From assembly GCA_949296425.1 (NCBI GenBank), contig CASFPN010000043.1, positions 26,612-90,611 of the forward strand: a stretch of DNA of 64,000 nt, read 5' to 3'. The position numbers were made by a program, and so were the translations under genes. This DNA comes from an uncultured bacterium (GTDB lineage Bacteria > Cyanobacteriota > Vampirovibrionia > Gastranaerophilales > Gastranaerophilaceae). The notes under the pieces were generated by a model, which saw only the letters and a list, made by a program, of their open reading frames with translations, ran no database searches and was not told the DNA's origin. This document shows positions 37,101-45,341 of this stretch, in pieces. Numbering within the stretch: the stretch's first letter is position 1; each line of letters starts with the position of its first letter.

Positions 37101-37708
37101 AACTCTTCAATATATTTCGGTTCAACAAGTTTTGCAATATCTTCGTAAGAAATTTCTTCAATTTTGTGAACTTCGTGTGATGTTCTGAAACCGTCAAAGA
37201 ACTGTAAGAAAGGAACTTTAGCTTTGTAAGTTGATAAATGAGCAACTAAAGCTAAATCCATTTCTTCTTGAACTGAATTTGCAGCTAACATTGCATAACC
37301 TGTGTTACGGCATCCCATAACGTCTGAATGATCGCCGAAAATCGCTAATGATTGAGCAGCGATAGCACGTGCAGCAACGTGAATTACGTGCGGAAGCATT
37401 TCACCAGCCATTTTGTGCATTACAGGGATCATTAATAATAAACCTTGTGATGCTGTGTAAGTTGAAGTTAAAGAACCTGCTGCCAATGAACCGTGAACGG
37501 CACCTGCTGCTCCGGCTTCTGATTGCATTTCAGCTACTCTTACTTCTTCTCCCCAGATATTCTTTTTGTGCTGGGAAGCCCATTCATCAATCCATTCACC
37601 CATTGTAGATGAAGGAGTGATAGGATAAATTGCGGAAACTTCGCTCAAGGCATAAGCAATATGCGCTGCGGCGTAGTTACCGTCAACTGTTATAGTTTTT
37701 CCTGGCAT
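34172..37708 (-). CDS. nifJ: Pyruvate:ferredoxin (flavodoxin) oxidoreductase
   Basis: 1178 residues from ATG 37708 (MPGKTITVDGNYA) after AAGGAGG. All domains of the single-chain enzyme are present in order: N-terminal 'YPITPSSTMGEWIDEW', the gamma domain, two 4Fe-4S clusters (CIQCGICASACPHA and CKDCTGCGVCIDQCP, about residues 680-760), and the TPP domain with 'GACAGCGETPYVKL' and 'GGDGWANDIGYGG...EVYSNTGGQASKSTP'. It oxidises pyruvate to acetyl-CoA and CO2, reducing ferredoxin or flavodoxin, and is oxygen-sensitive. It marks an anaerobic fermentative lifestyle and could feed electrons toward the NfnA/Etf proteins. Confidence 0.97.
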   Translation of the reverse strand: MPGKTITVDGNYAAAHIAYALSEVSAIYPITPSSTMGEWIDEWASQHKKNIWGEEVRVAEMQSEAGAAGAVHGSLAAGSLTSTYTASQGLLLMIPVMHKMAGEMLPHVIHVAARAIAAQSLAIFGDHSDVMGCRNTGYAMLAANSVQEEMDLALVAHLSTYKAKVPFLQFFDGFRTSHEVHKIEEISYEDIAKLVEPKYIEEFRQRALRPEAPVCKVGAQNTDVYFQGRETVNKYYDAVPDIVQEYMDKVAAVTGRQYHPFDYVGAPDATDVIVAMGSGCETIEETIEYLNAKRGTKYGLVKVRLYRPFDVKRFLAAVPATAKRVTVLDRTKEPGSIGEPLYLDVVAAMEGKDVRIIGGRYGLASKEFTPSMVLAVYKHAENNGFHGFTVGIEDDVTHKSLKVEEHIVTEPEGTTNCMFWGLGSDGTVGANKNSIKIIGQYTNKDAQAYFAYDSKKSFGVTVSHLRFGDKPIKSTYLITAPDFVSCSAHAYVGRYDLLKGIKEGGTFLLNSPYTKDEAFAHLTRDMQKTIIDKKIKFYNVDAEKLIEQQPGLRGKGANTVMMVAYFKVSGIIPFEQALEGMREMTKKTFKKKGDDVVNMNLALIDAAVNATEEVPIPASLDGVGCADDVKLIPDNASDFAKKIIEPSMRQKGDDIPVSAMSNDGVIPTGTACLEKRGIAPRVPHWNSEFCIQCGICASACPHAAIRTKLVEADDLKDAPASFNTVDAKPNDHGEKFKVQVYCKDCTGCGVCIDQCPMAKVAGKEALTWSSIEKEEAAGEMVNEEFFDALPDNVMGKNNTNTIKGAMLRKPLFEFSGACAGCGETPYVKLVSQLFGENVIVANATGCSSIYSGTFPTIPYTKNKDGRGPAWANSLFEDNAEFGFGMRLAVDQNRATLKSYVEKVLSNEKTPADLKEALEGAMAHFENSKTEEAVKAQDKAKEVLAKYKDVQCTDLAKVRELQDYFTDKSVWIIGGDGWANDIGYGGIDHVLAQDKDVNILVLDTEVYSNTGGQASKSTPTGAVAKFATGGKRTYKKNMGLMSMSYGYVYVASVALGADRAQTLKAFKEAEAYKGPSIIFAYAPCIAHGIDMSKTQTEQKRAVEAGYFPLYRYNPDHPEAPFSWDAKDPKGSYQEFIRSEGRYKSLMKTNPEAAEALYAQAEEDAAKRMAVYKAVGELMK

Positions 37709-37897
37709 AATTAGCAAACCTCCTTATTTAATTGCTATTACTTAACTATACTTTTACCCCTATATTTTAATACAAACAAAATTGTTTGACAAAAGAGTAT
37801 TTGTGTAAATTTATGTAAAATTTTGTATTTTTTTTATGCTGTGATGTAAACTTTTGAAGTTCACAGGCTTTATATATAAAGTGTAGAAAGGAAAATT

Positions 37898-39151
37898 ATG
37901 CAAATTAACTTATTTACCCCGAAATTCAACTCGTTTTATCAAGAAAAAGTTAGTAATAATTATAATAATGCTTCATATCCGAAACTTTGCGGATTGCAAA
38001 AAGATACCGTATCTTTTTCTGGTAATTCAAAAACTGTAAAAAAGGCAACCCAGCATATAGGAGATGCTCTTAGGGCCGGTTATGAAGCAAACATTCCTTT
38101 TTATAGAGTTTTGGCGGCAAGGCTAATGGATACTCTTGAAGCAACTGCTCGTGAGCTGGAGGGTGTCGGCTTAATTTTTGACAGAGAATATTGCTCGGAA
38201 GAACATATGGTAAAAGGAGTTAAGTCCTTTATATCAAAATTAAAACGCAGCGGCGAATCTCCGTCAGATCGTGTGCGCGGAACCTTGTATCTTGAAAATT
38301 TGCATGATTTGTCTATATTTACCGAGCATATTTTGCCTGCATTAGAAAGGCGAGGCTATAAAATTGCTGAAATTCCGGATAAAGTTAACGGCAGACGTAT
38401 TCTTTCTTATAAACCAGATTTTGATGTAAGACTGAATAATGTAACAGAAGAAAGTAAAGATGCTCTACCGCAAGCTTTACGGGATGTTGCTTCTTTTAAA
38501 GAACAGTCTTCCGGTTATGCTGATATTCAATTCAGATTAATCGATACTTTATCTACTTTTAAAGAAAAGACACCGCTAGAAGTAATAATTGTTCCCGGTA
38601 AAAATACTGCTTATGCAAAGCGTGATGAATCTTATTTTGTCTATGATATTGTTAGAGCTCTGAAAAAAGAACTTCATATTTCACAGATTGAAAATCCTGG
38701 CCTGAGAACACCGGAACAACGTGTTCAAAATAATGTAAGAATTATACAACAGCAGCTAAATGACCATATTTCAAAACCATTATATGCTAATGCGAAAAGT
38801 TTGGATATCTATCATGAAGATTTACATCTTCCTGTTGAATTAAGCAGCGATACCTGTTCTGCTCTCAAGGGACTGGTTGAAGGTATGATTCAGAAAACGA
38901 AACTATATTATAATGGAATGTTAAGACTGGTTGCATCAGATGAGTATGAAAAGACACTGGAAAAGTTGATTAAGGCTTCTCCAGATTATAAAGAACGTAA
39001 AGATAAAATAATTTATGTTGAAGATATTATAGAAAAACGTAATGAAATTTTAAAAGAATTAAAAATACATAAGCGTGAAGATTTGGAACTTTTGAAAAAA
39101 GTCCTGGAAAGATTAAACGAAACAATTGCAAAATACGGAAAGCAGGACTAG
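37898..39151 (+). CDS. unknown protein, possible RelA/SpoT-type nucleotidyltransferase fold (417 aa)
   Basis: Follows AAAGGAAA. The N-terminal ~45 residues hold two 'F-x-S/G' leaders (TPKFNS, TVSFSG). Then 'VKGVKSFISKLKR...SDRVRGTLYLENL' followed by a helix, 'SSGYADIQFRLID' and 'LEVIIVPGKN' falls in the order of conserved blocks of the (p)ppGpp synthetase domain (K-S-I-x-K-L, D-x-x-G-x-R, G-Y-x-x-x-H, V-E-I-Q), but the key Asp/Gly and Gln residues are only partly kept. The C-terminal third is helical and Lys/Glu-rich. The fold proposal is an inference; the safe description is a conserved hypothetical protein. Confidence 0.55.
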   Translation: MQINLFTPKFNSFYQEKVSNNYNNASYPKLCGLQKDTVSFSGNSKTVKKATQHIGDALRAGYEANIPFYRVLAARLMDTLEATARELEGVGLIFDREYCSEEHMVKGVKSFISKLKRSGESPSDRVRGTLYLENLHDLSIFTEHILPALERRGYKIAEIPDKVNGRRILSYKPDFDVRLNNVTEESKDALPQALRDVASFKEQSSGYADIQFRLIDTLSTFKEKTPLEVIIVPGKNTAYAKRDESYFVYDIVRALKKELHISQIENPGLRTPEQRVQNNVRIIQQQLNDHISKPLYANAKSLDIYHEDLHLPVELSSDTCSALKGLVEGMIQKTKLYYNGMLRLVASDEYEKTLEKLIKASPDYKERKDKIIYVEDIIEKRNEILKELKIHKREDLELLKKVLERLNETIAKYGKQD

Positions 39152-40494
39152 ATATTTATAATCGCAACATTTTCAACATGGAATGTGTGGCAAAACAAGT
39201 CAAAGGGTTGTATACTTTCAAGTGTGCAGCCTTTTTCGATTAAAAATTTTAAATCTCTTGCGAGTGTAGCGGGGTTGCAGCTTATATAAATTATTTTTTC
39301 TTTAGTGTGTTTAAGTGTTTCTTCAAGCGATTCTTCTGTGCAGCCTTTTCTTGGCGGATCAAGTATTGTTATGTCAAATTTTTTCTTAATAGATTTAAGA
39401 TATTTTGTTGTATCATTTGCGTGTAATTCAACATTTTTTATATTGTTGATTTCAAGTGCTTCATAAGCTTTGTTTATAGAGTTTTTATTTTCTTCAACAC
39501 TTACCACTTTTCTGCAAACATCACAAACTGCTATTCCGAATGCGGCGATTCCTGCATAAGCGTCTAACACGGTCGGGTTATTGTGTTTTGATATTTCATC
39601 TTTTACGTATTTAAAAATATTTTCTGCGCTTTTCGGGTTAATCTGAAAAAATGTGTCAGCCCCAATTTTAAATGTTTTATCAAGAATTTTTTCTTCAATA
39701 AAATCTTTTCCGCAGACACATTCTGTTTCTCTGCCTAAAATAACGTTTGTTTTTTTATTGTTCAAATTAATACATACGCCGGCAACATTTTCAAACTCAT
39801 TGAATATGCTCATGGCAAATGTTTTATATTTATCAAGTAGCTTTGAAGAATTAAAAACAAGTGTAACGAGATTTTTTTCATTCTGCGAGGAATATCTTAT
39901 TACAATGTGGCGTAAATCTCCGGAATGTTTTTTTTCTTTGTATCCTGATATATTATATTTTGAGGCATTTTGCCTTATGAAATCAATAATTTTGTCACAT
40001 ATTTCAGGTTGAATAGGGCAGTATTTGATATTAACGATTTCATGCGACTGAGGTTTGTAATATCCTGCAAGAAGTCTGCCTGAAACTTTTGTTTGAGAAA
40101 CCGGGCATTGCACTTTATGTCTGAAAGCTTTTATATGCGGACTCGGGATAGGATTGTTAACGGGAATATCTATCTTTCCTATTGTTTTGAGTGCATCTTC
40201 CACAATTTGTTTTTTCAATACAAGCTGGTAATCGTAATCTATAAATTGCATCTGGCATGAGCCGCAAACGTTATGCAACGGACAAAAAGGTTTTACTCTG
40301 TGTACAGAAGGAGTAATAATTTCAATTGATTGAGCCTTTGCATAATTTTTGTTTACCTTTGTTATTTTGATTTTTAAGATATCTTCGGGGCAGGCATTTT
40401 CTACAAATACAATTTGCCCCTCGACTCTTGTAATTCCTGTCCCGAGATTTGATAACTTTTCAATTTTGACAATAAATTCATCATTTATGTTCAT
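39148..40494 (-). CDS. 23S rRNA (uracil-5-)-methyltransferase, RlmD/RumA type
   Basis: 448 residues with an N-terminal TRAM domain (GITRVEGQIVFVENACPEDILKI, in part), a 4Fe-4S set 'CPLHNVCGSCQ...' with a further Cys, and a SAM domain 'VLDAYAGIAAFGI'. The catalytic loop is 'YISCNPATLARDL' near the end, with 'DPPRKGC' before it. It methylates U1939 or a related uridine of 23S rRNA. The exact position (RlmD, RlmC or TrmA-like) cannot be fixed. TATTAT ends six bases before the ATG and there is no Shine-Dalgarno. The stop overlaps the convergent gene by four bases. Confidence 0.9.
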   Translation of the reverse strand: MNINDEFIVKIEKLSNLGTGITRVEGQIVFVENACPEDILKIKITKVNKNYAKAQSIEIITPSVHRVKPFCPLHNVCGSCQMQFIDYDYQLVLKKQIVEDALKTIGKIDIPVNNPIPSPHIKAFRHKVQCPVSQTKVSGRLLAGYYKPQSHEIVNIKYCPIQPEICDKIIDFIRQNASKYNISGYKEKKHSGDLRHIVIRYSSQNEKNLVTLVFNSSKLLDKYKTFAMSIFNEFENVAGVCINLNNKKTNVILGRETECVCGKDFIEEKILDKTFKIGADTFFQINPKSAENIFKYVKDEISKHNNPTVLDAYAGIAAFGIAVCDVCRKVVSVEENKNSINKAYEALEINNIKNVELHANDTTKYLKSIKKKFDITILDPPRKGCTEESLEETLKHTKEKIIYISCNPATLARDLKFLIEKGCTLESIQPFDLFCHTFHVENVAIINI

Positions 40495-40804
40495 AATAAT
40501 ATAATACTAAAAACATGTTACACAGAAGATAAATTTGTTTGAGCTTATGGTAAAAAAAGGTTGTACCCCTTGCCTAGCCTTTTTTCAGCTTTTGAAAATA
40601 AAAATAAATGGACATAATTTGCATTCTGTCCATGTGGGCGTTAGAAGATTGTCTTGGATTTGCTCCACGCTCACAGAGTTTCGCATTTGGGGCTCTGCCA
40701 CAGTATACTCAATCTGTTCGCTATCCGGACTAGCACATTGTGCGTCGTCCGTACGCAAATCCGCTCGAACTTAAAGCAAGGTTCTCGCAATCAAAACACT
40801 CAAA

Positions 40805-40841
40805 ATAAAAAGAGGATTTGGAAAAATCCAATCCTCTTTTT
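40805..40841. terminator. Strong hairpin with A and T runs
   Basis: AAAAAGAGGATTGG-type arms: aaaaagaggattt pairs with the later atcctcttttt around a short A-rich loop (40805-40841). Flanking A and T runs make it suitable as a terminator in either direction, though no gene ends next to it. Confidence 0.6.
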
Positions 40842-40968
40842 ATGGTGGGGGTAAAGCGGCGAAGTTCGAACTTTTTGAGATACATAAAAGAGCTGATTGA
40901 AGAACTCAAAAAGTCAGATACAGTCTTACTTTTAGAACGTTATCTTGTATTTAAGCAGTCAGTTAGCT

Positions 40969-41052
40969 GTCATGCTGAACTTGTTTCAGCATCTAACCAA
41001 CTTAAAGTTTCTGTTTCCAACTGGTAAGATCCCGAAATAAATTCGGGATGAC
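40969..41052. repeat. Two GTCAT...ATCT-type hairpins
   Basis: Hairpin 1 (40969-40994): ATGCTGAA / TTCAGCAT bounded by GTC and CT. Hairpin 2 (41027-41052), in the opposite orientation: AGAT-CCCGAA / TTCGGG-ATGAC. Both belong to the small hairpin family scattered between genes in this window. Confidence 0.75.
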
Positions 41053-41100
41053 ATTTTATTTTTTTCTTTACTTTGGGAAATTTATTCTTAAAAAAGTAAT

Positions 41101-41322
41101 ATGCCCAAAAAACAAAAAGATATAAAAGTAATAATCACATTTGACGATAAAGAATATTCGGAAGAAGAAACCGCAATTCTTTATCAACAATTTTTTGAGA
41201 GTTTAGCAAAAATCAAAGGAGTAAAAATTCCGGAATATGCCGGAAAGGCTTTTGCTAAGGCACTTAGAGCCAAAGAAAAAATATCTAAAGAGACTCGAAC
41301 TTCTGAAACCCCAGATGATTAA
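41101..41322 (+). CDS. small Lys-rich protein with tRNA-derived 3' end (73 aa)
   Basis: The ORF encodes a charged protein 'DIKVIITFDDKEYSEEETAILYQQFF...' whose pattern of beta then helix looks natural. No clear ribosome site or promoter. The last codons (KETRTSETPDD) coincide with a 16-base sequence identical to part of the tRNA-Val gene about 146 bases downstream, so the 3' end may have been replaced by tRNA-derived DNA. Function unknown. Confidence 0.5.
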   Translation: MPKKQKDIKVIITFDDKEYSEEETAILYQQFFESLAKIKGVKIPEYAGKAFAKALRAKEKISKETRTSETPDD

Positions 41323-41391
41323 AGGCTTTAGCCTGTTTTTAAAAATTTTGGGTTTTATTCTTTTTTTGTCGCAAACAGTGTAAACATGCAT

Positions 41392-41418
41392 TAAGAGAGC
41401 CTATTTGGCTCTCTTTTA
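41392..41418 (-). terminator. Hairpin downstream of tRNA-Val
   Basis: AAGAGAGCC-tattT-GGCTCTCTT stem, nine bases beyond the 3' end of the tRNA gene; could end tRNA transcription. Confidence 0.6.
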
Positions 41419-41426
41419 GAAAAAAT

Positions 41427-41498
41427 GGGCGTTAGAAGACTCGAACTTCTGACATCCTCCTTGTAAGGGAGGCGCTCTACCAACTGAGCTAAACGCCC
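41427..41498 (-). tRNA. tRNA-Val (anticodon UAC)
   Basis: 72 bases: acceptor GGGCGTT/AACGCCC, D arm AGCTCAGTTGGTAGAGC, anticodon stem-loop CCTCCCTTACAAGGAGG (anticodon TAC) and T arm CAGAAGTTCGAGTCTTCT. CCA is not encoded. Fragments identical to its 3' half occur at 40635-40648 and 41291-41306. Confidence 0.95.
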
Positions 41499-41562
41499 TT
41501 TTGTCTTTGCAAAATTTATATTAACCGAAACAAATTTTGATGTCAACTATTTTTTTAGGGAT

Positions 41563-41997
41563 TTATATGTCTTGATTATTTTGGTTTTCGTCAGCTTTTT
41601 CAGACTGCTGTTTTTCGTATTCCATACGGGCTTTAATCTTTATTTCATGTTTTTCGCCGTGGTGCGGTTCTTCTCTTTTGTAGCGTTGATCTACCCACCA
41701 TTTTGCCATATGATATATTATCCCTTTTTTTACTGGTTTCGGGGTTGTATAATCGTAATTTTCTGTTTTTGCTTTCCGTGGTCTGCTTTTTAATTTTGTT
41801 TTCAGCGGTTTATCTAAATCATCAATGTTTAATTTAGGAGATGGAGCAACATCCATGTAATCATTCAAATCAGCTTCATTAACGGCATAACTTTCAGGAC
41901 TTACATATCCGGATTCTGCAGCTGTATACGGAGCAAGCAATATCATCAAGGCAAACAGCAAAAATATTTTTAAATCTTTCTCACTGAAAACTTTCAT
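41563..41997 (-). CDS. small exported protein (144 aa, unknown)
   Basis: Starts MKVFSEKDLKIFLLFALMILLAPYT, a signal peptide with a longer charged n-region, cleaved near TAA-ES. The remainder is very charged, proline-containing and probably extended (KPLKTKLKSRPRKAKTENYDY; H/E/K-rich C-terminus). TAAAAT ends exactly six bases before the ATG with no Shine-Dalgarno. No family recognised; it diverges from the sigma factor gene. Confidence 0.65.
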   Translation of the reverse strand: MKVFSEKDLKIFLLFALMILLAPYTAAESGYVSPESYAVNEADLNDYMDVAPSPKLNIDDLDKPLKTKLKSRPRKAKTENYDYTTPKPVKKGIIYHMAKWWVDQRYKREEPHHGEKHEIKIKARMEYEKQQSEKADENQNNQDI

Positions 41998-42094
41998 AAT
42001 TCTATTTTACATAAAAATATTTAAGAAACAAAATTCTTTTATTTTCGTCAAGAATATAAAAAGTGTGACAATTTGCAGAAGATGAGGAATGTAT

Positions 42095-43057
42095 ATGGCT
42101 GTTATAAAATTTCAGGAAGAAGATTTATATAAAGATTTAAAATCCGACTATAGAGAAGAAGAAATGGAATTTATTGATATTGATGATGATGAACCCAGGA
42201 CATTTAATTCCATATCAAATGATGATGATATCCTTCAAATGTATTTGAAAGATATAGGAAAAGTTAAACTGTTAAATTCAAAAGAAGAAAAGGCACTGGG
42301 TAAAGAAATTAAGGAGGGTAAAAAGTCCGATGCCGAAATTGCCAAACGAAAACTTGTTCAGGCGAATTTGCGTTTGGTTGTGAGTATCGCCAAAAAGTAT
42401 ATCGGTCAGGGTGTATTATTTATGGACCTTGTGCAGGAAGGATCTTTAGGCTTGATTAAGGCTGCTGAAAAATTTGATTATTCAAGAAATTTTAAATTTT
42501 CTACTTATGCAACCTGGTGGATAAAACAGACAATAATAAGAGCGATTTCAAATAACTCAAGGACAATAAGAATTCCCGTGCACATGACGGATAAAATCAG
42601 GAAATACAAAAAGATGTATACAACTCTGTCTTTTGAATTAGGCAGGGAACCTACAGATACAGAGGTTGCGCAACGTTTGGGGATTACCTTAAAGCAACTT
42701 ATGGCTGTGAAAAAGTCTATAATAAAGGAGCCGATAAGTCTTGAAACTCCTGTAACTGATGATCTAAATATCGGAGATTATATTGAAGATAAGTCTTATA
42801 GATCTCCAGAGATTCAAACAAAGAATAATGTTTTGAAAGGCAGTATTGAAGATCTGTTATCTACATTGCCGGAGCGCGAGAAAAAAATTATAAGCTGTCG
42901 TTTCGGGATAAACGGAGAAGCTCCGAGAACTCTGGAGCAGTTGGGAGAAATAATGGGATATTCAAAAGAGAGGATACGCCAACTTGAAGATTCCGCATTA
43001 ACAAGAATTCGTGAAAAGAAAGAATTACAGCACTTCAGAGATTTTATTGAGGATTGA
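42095..43057 (+). CDS. RNA polymerase primary-type sigma factor (sigma70 family)
   Basis: 320 residues from ATG 42095, seven bases after GAGG (ATG 42089 is too close). Region 1.2 '[18 protein letters not shown]', region 2 '[16 protein letters not shown]...[19 protein letters not shown]', region 3 '[13 protein letters not shown]' and region 4 '[14 protein letters not shown]...[20 protein letters not shown]' are all present, so it can recognise -10/-35 promoters. There is no long region 1.1. The DNA-contacting residues match RpoD/SigA. It may be the housekeeping sigma or a group 2 paralogue; the sequence alone does not decide. Confidence 0.93.
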   Translation: MAVIKFQEEDLYKDLKSDYREEEMEFIDIDDDEPRTFNSISNDDDILQMYLKDIGKVKLLNSKEEKALGKEIKEGKKSDAEIAKRKLVQANLRLVVSIAKKYIGQGVLFMDLVQEGSLGLIKAAEKFDYSRNFKFSTYATWWIKQTIIRAISNNSRTIRIPVHMTDKIRKYKKMYTTLSFELGREPTDTEVAQRLGITLKQLMAVKKSIIKEPISLETPVTDDLNIGDYIEDKSYRSPEIQTKNNVLKGSIEDLLSTLPEREKKIISCRFGINGEAPRTLEQLGEIMGYSKERIRQLEDSALTRIREKKELQHFRDFIED

Positions 43058-43066
43058 TTATATGTG

Positions 43067-43088
43067 AAGGATGCGAAAGCATCCTTTT
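43067..43088 (+). terminator. Terminator of sigma factor gene
   Basis: AAGGATGC-gaaa-GCATCCTT plus T residues, ten bases after the stop. Confidence 0.85.
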
Positions 43089-43090
43089 AT

Positions 43091-43658
43091 TCTGCATAAT
43101 AAGTATTATCGGAAACTAAAAACAAACTAATCGTACTTTATATGCCTCCGGCGGGTCTTCCAGACAGGGGCACTTTTGATGGCAAAAGTGCCTCAAAACC
43201 ATCGGCACACTTCATTCACTAATAATTGCAACGGCTCAGCCTAAGGCGTGTAAACTCGCTATATAATCCGTCATGCTGAACTCGTTTCAGCATCTTTTTA
43301 CCGCTCAAACAATACACGCCTTTGATATCTGCTTCGCCTGCAATTATTGTTCATTCCGCTATCGCCGCATTATGAATAATGAAAAATAAAAATAATTCGA
43401 CCATTAATGGAGCGAATAATTAATGTTAGCGAAACAACAACAAAACGAGTGCTGTTTGAGCGGTAATGAGATTGCGGATCAAGTCCGCAATGACGGGAAT
43501 ATAGCGAGTTCACTCGTTTTCGGTTGAGCGTTACAATTAATTAATGAGCGGAATGTTGGTCGAGAGCTTCTTTGCGGTACTTTCTTGTCGGTACAAGAAA
43601 GTACCAACAAGGTATCTTTAGTAGATTGTTTTACTTCCGATAATACTTATTATGCAGA
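43091..43658. repeat. 568-bp double inverted-repeat element (copies B and C of the MITE-like family)
   Basis: Perfect 24-bp arms occupy 43091-43114 and 43635-43658. The interior is two diverged copies of one ~280-bp unit in opposite orientation, meeting near 43380. Both keep paired stems that differ in sequence: AAGGCGTGT/ACACGCCTT (43243, 43314) against AAAACGAGTG/CACTCGTTTT (43442, 43511); GGCACTTTTG/CAAAAGTGCC (43169) against GGTACTTTCTTGT/ACAAGAAAGTACC (43576); ATGCTGAA/TTCAGCAT (43272) against ATTGCGGA/TCCGCAAT (43471). No ORF is supported. The right arm supplies the last codons and stop of recN. Confidence 0.85.
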
Positions 43659-45302
43659 AATGAGTGATTTTGCAAATTCAATGGATTGTTCGTTAATCTC
43701 GCCGCCGGCAAGCTCTGCTAATGCCTTAATCCTGTTTTCCCCGGTAAGAACATATACTTCCACTTTTGTTTCGTCACTTTGAGATTTTCGAACATAAAAA
43801 TGTTTATTTGCACGCGATGCTATGATTGGTTGATGTGTGATAAGGATTATTTGATGATATTGCGCAAGTTCAGAAATCTCATCTGCAACACTTTGGGAGG
43901 CTTTACCGGAAATCCCCGTATCTATTTCATCAAAAATTACGGTGTTTATATCGTCACTCTGGGCAAATATTGATTTAATTGCAAGCATTACACGGGAAAT
44001 TTCACCTCCGGAGGCAACTTTTGCAAGCGGTTTCAAATCTTCCGATACGTTTGTGGAAATTAAAAATTCTACATTGTCACACCCGTCACAACTCAATTCT
44101 TTAGGTTCAACCGATATTTTAAACTTCGCTTTTGGCAGTTCCAATTTTTCAAGCTTCTCTTCTATAAGTACTGACAGAACCTGAGCATAATTTTTTCTGT
44201 TTTCGCTGATTTCTGCGGCTGATTTTTCAAGTTCTGAGTGAATAGATGTGATTTTGTTTTGAAGTTCTTCAATATTCTGTGTTGAAAATTCTATTGCATT
44301 CAGCTCGCCCGACAGATTTTCAAACGTATCAATTACAGATTGCAGTGTTCCGCCGTATTTACGTTTAAGTTTATCAAGCACAAACAGCCTTTCCTGAATT
44401 TGATTTAATCTTTCAGTATCATTGTCAAGATTCTGGCTGTAATTTCTTAGTTCACTTCCTATATCTCTGAGATTTTCAAGTGTTTCTATTAAATTTTGTT
44501 CAATTTGCTCGAGTTTCGAATCGTAAGATGCAGCTTTGGATACATTTTGTTTGATTTTCCCGAATGCTTCTAAAATAGAGCCTTCATCTCCGTTGATTGC
44601 CCAGTATGATGTTCCTGTGAGTTCTTTTAGTTTTTCTGCATTTTCTAAAATTTCAAGTTCTTTATTCAATTCTTCATCTTCATCGGGAGATGTTATATTT
44701 GCACTTTCAATTTCATTAACCTGGAACTGTAAAAATTCAATCTGGTTTTCTGTAGCATTTGATGCTGTTTTTAAATTTTCTAACTGTGCTTGAAGATTCT
44801 GGTATTCTTTGAATTTTTCTCTGTACAAATTAAGCTTATCACCATAGGACTCTTTTGCATAGTTATCCAATAAATTAATATGATATTTAGGCTGCATAAA
44901 AGCGTAAGTTTGATGCTGTGAATGGATATCAAGAAAATGATTTTTGAGCTGTTTAATAAATTCTTGATTTACAAGTGTCCCGTTTACGCGTGAACGCACG
45001 GCATTTTGAGTAATTTCTTTTGATAAAACGATTTCCGTGCCGAAATTATCAACTCCGTTCTCGTCAAACAGTTGCGTAAGGTCATGTTTTGTATTTTCTA
45101 TGACAAGTTCTATCATGGCTTTTTCTTTTCCATGCTTTATCACATCTTTTGAGACTCTAGGTGCAAAAGCTATATCAATTGCGTTAATTAGAATACTTTT
45201 ACCGGCGCCTGTTTCTCCGGTAATTACATTTAATCCCTTGTCGAAATTCGCAGTTAATTCATCAATCAGTATATAGTCTTTTATCCTAAGCTGTTTAATC
45301 AT
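43650..45302 (-). CDS. recN: DNA repair protein RecN
   Basis: 550 residues from ATG 45302 (MIKQLRIKDYILID). SMC-like ATPase halves flank a coiled coil: Walker A GETGAGKSI near residue 30, signature 'VASGGEISRVMLAIK' and Walker B 'TVIFDEIDTGISG' near residue 440, with the typical RecN C-terminus. RecN acts early at double-strand breaks. On the minus strand TTGCCC, 17 bases, TATGCT ends six bases before ATG, so the mRNA may be leaderless. The last two codons and stop (TCT GCA TAA) lie within the terminal arm of the neighbouring repeat element. Confidence 0.95.
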   Translation of the reverse strand: MIKQLRIKDYILIDELTANFDKGLNVITGETGAGKSILINAIDIAFAPRVSKDVIKHGKEKAMIELVIENTKHDLTQLFDENGVDNFGTEIVLSKEITQNAVRSRVNGTLVNQEFIKQLKNHFLDIHSQHQTYAFMQPKYHINLLDNYAKESYGDKLNLYREKFKEYQNLQAQLENLKTASNATENQIEFLQFQVNEIESANITSPDEDEELNKELEILENAEKLKELTGTSYWAINGDEGSILEAFGKIKQNVSKAASYDSKLEQIEQNLIETLENLRDIGSELRNYSQNLDNDTERLNQIQERLFVLDKLKRKYGGTLQSVIDTFENLSGELNAIEFSTQNIEELQNKITSIHSELEKSAAEISENRKNYAQVLSVLIEEKLEKLELPKAKFKISVEPKELSCDGCDNVEFLISTNVSEDLKPLAKVASGGEISRVMLAIKSIFAQSDDINTVIFDEIDTGISGKASQSVADEISELAQYHQIILITHQPIIASRANKHFYVRKSQSDETKVEVYVLTGENRIKALAELAGGEINEQSIEFAKSLISA

Positions 45303-45341
45303 ATTTATAGCATAGAACAAGATTAAAATTTGGGCAATAGT

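Larger units (their letters stand above)
40495..41100. other. ~600-bp intergenic region with tRNA fragment and hairpins
   Basis: No supported gene. It holds a 14-base match to the tRNA-Val 3' end (40635-40648), a terminator-like hairpin (40805-40841), and two GTCAT/ATCT-type hairpins (40969-40994 and 41027-41052). Short ORFs across it have no ribosome sites or protein-like composition. Confidence 0.5.

Noticed and set aside
40844..40885. tRNA-like 'tggtgggggt...gttcgaact' on the minus strand
   Set aside because: Distance between the T-loop-like TTCGAAC and the CCA-like end is wrong and no cloverleaf can be formed.
43585..43782. 65-codon forward ORF across the recN end
   Set aside because: Half repeat element and half antisense recN.
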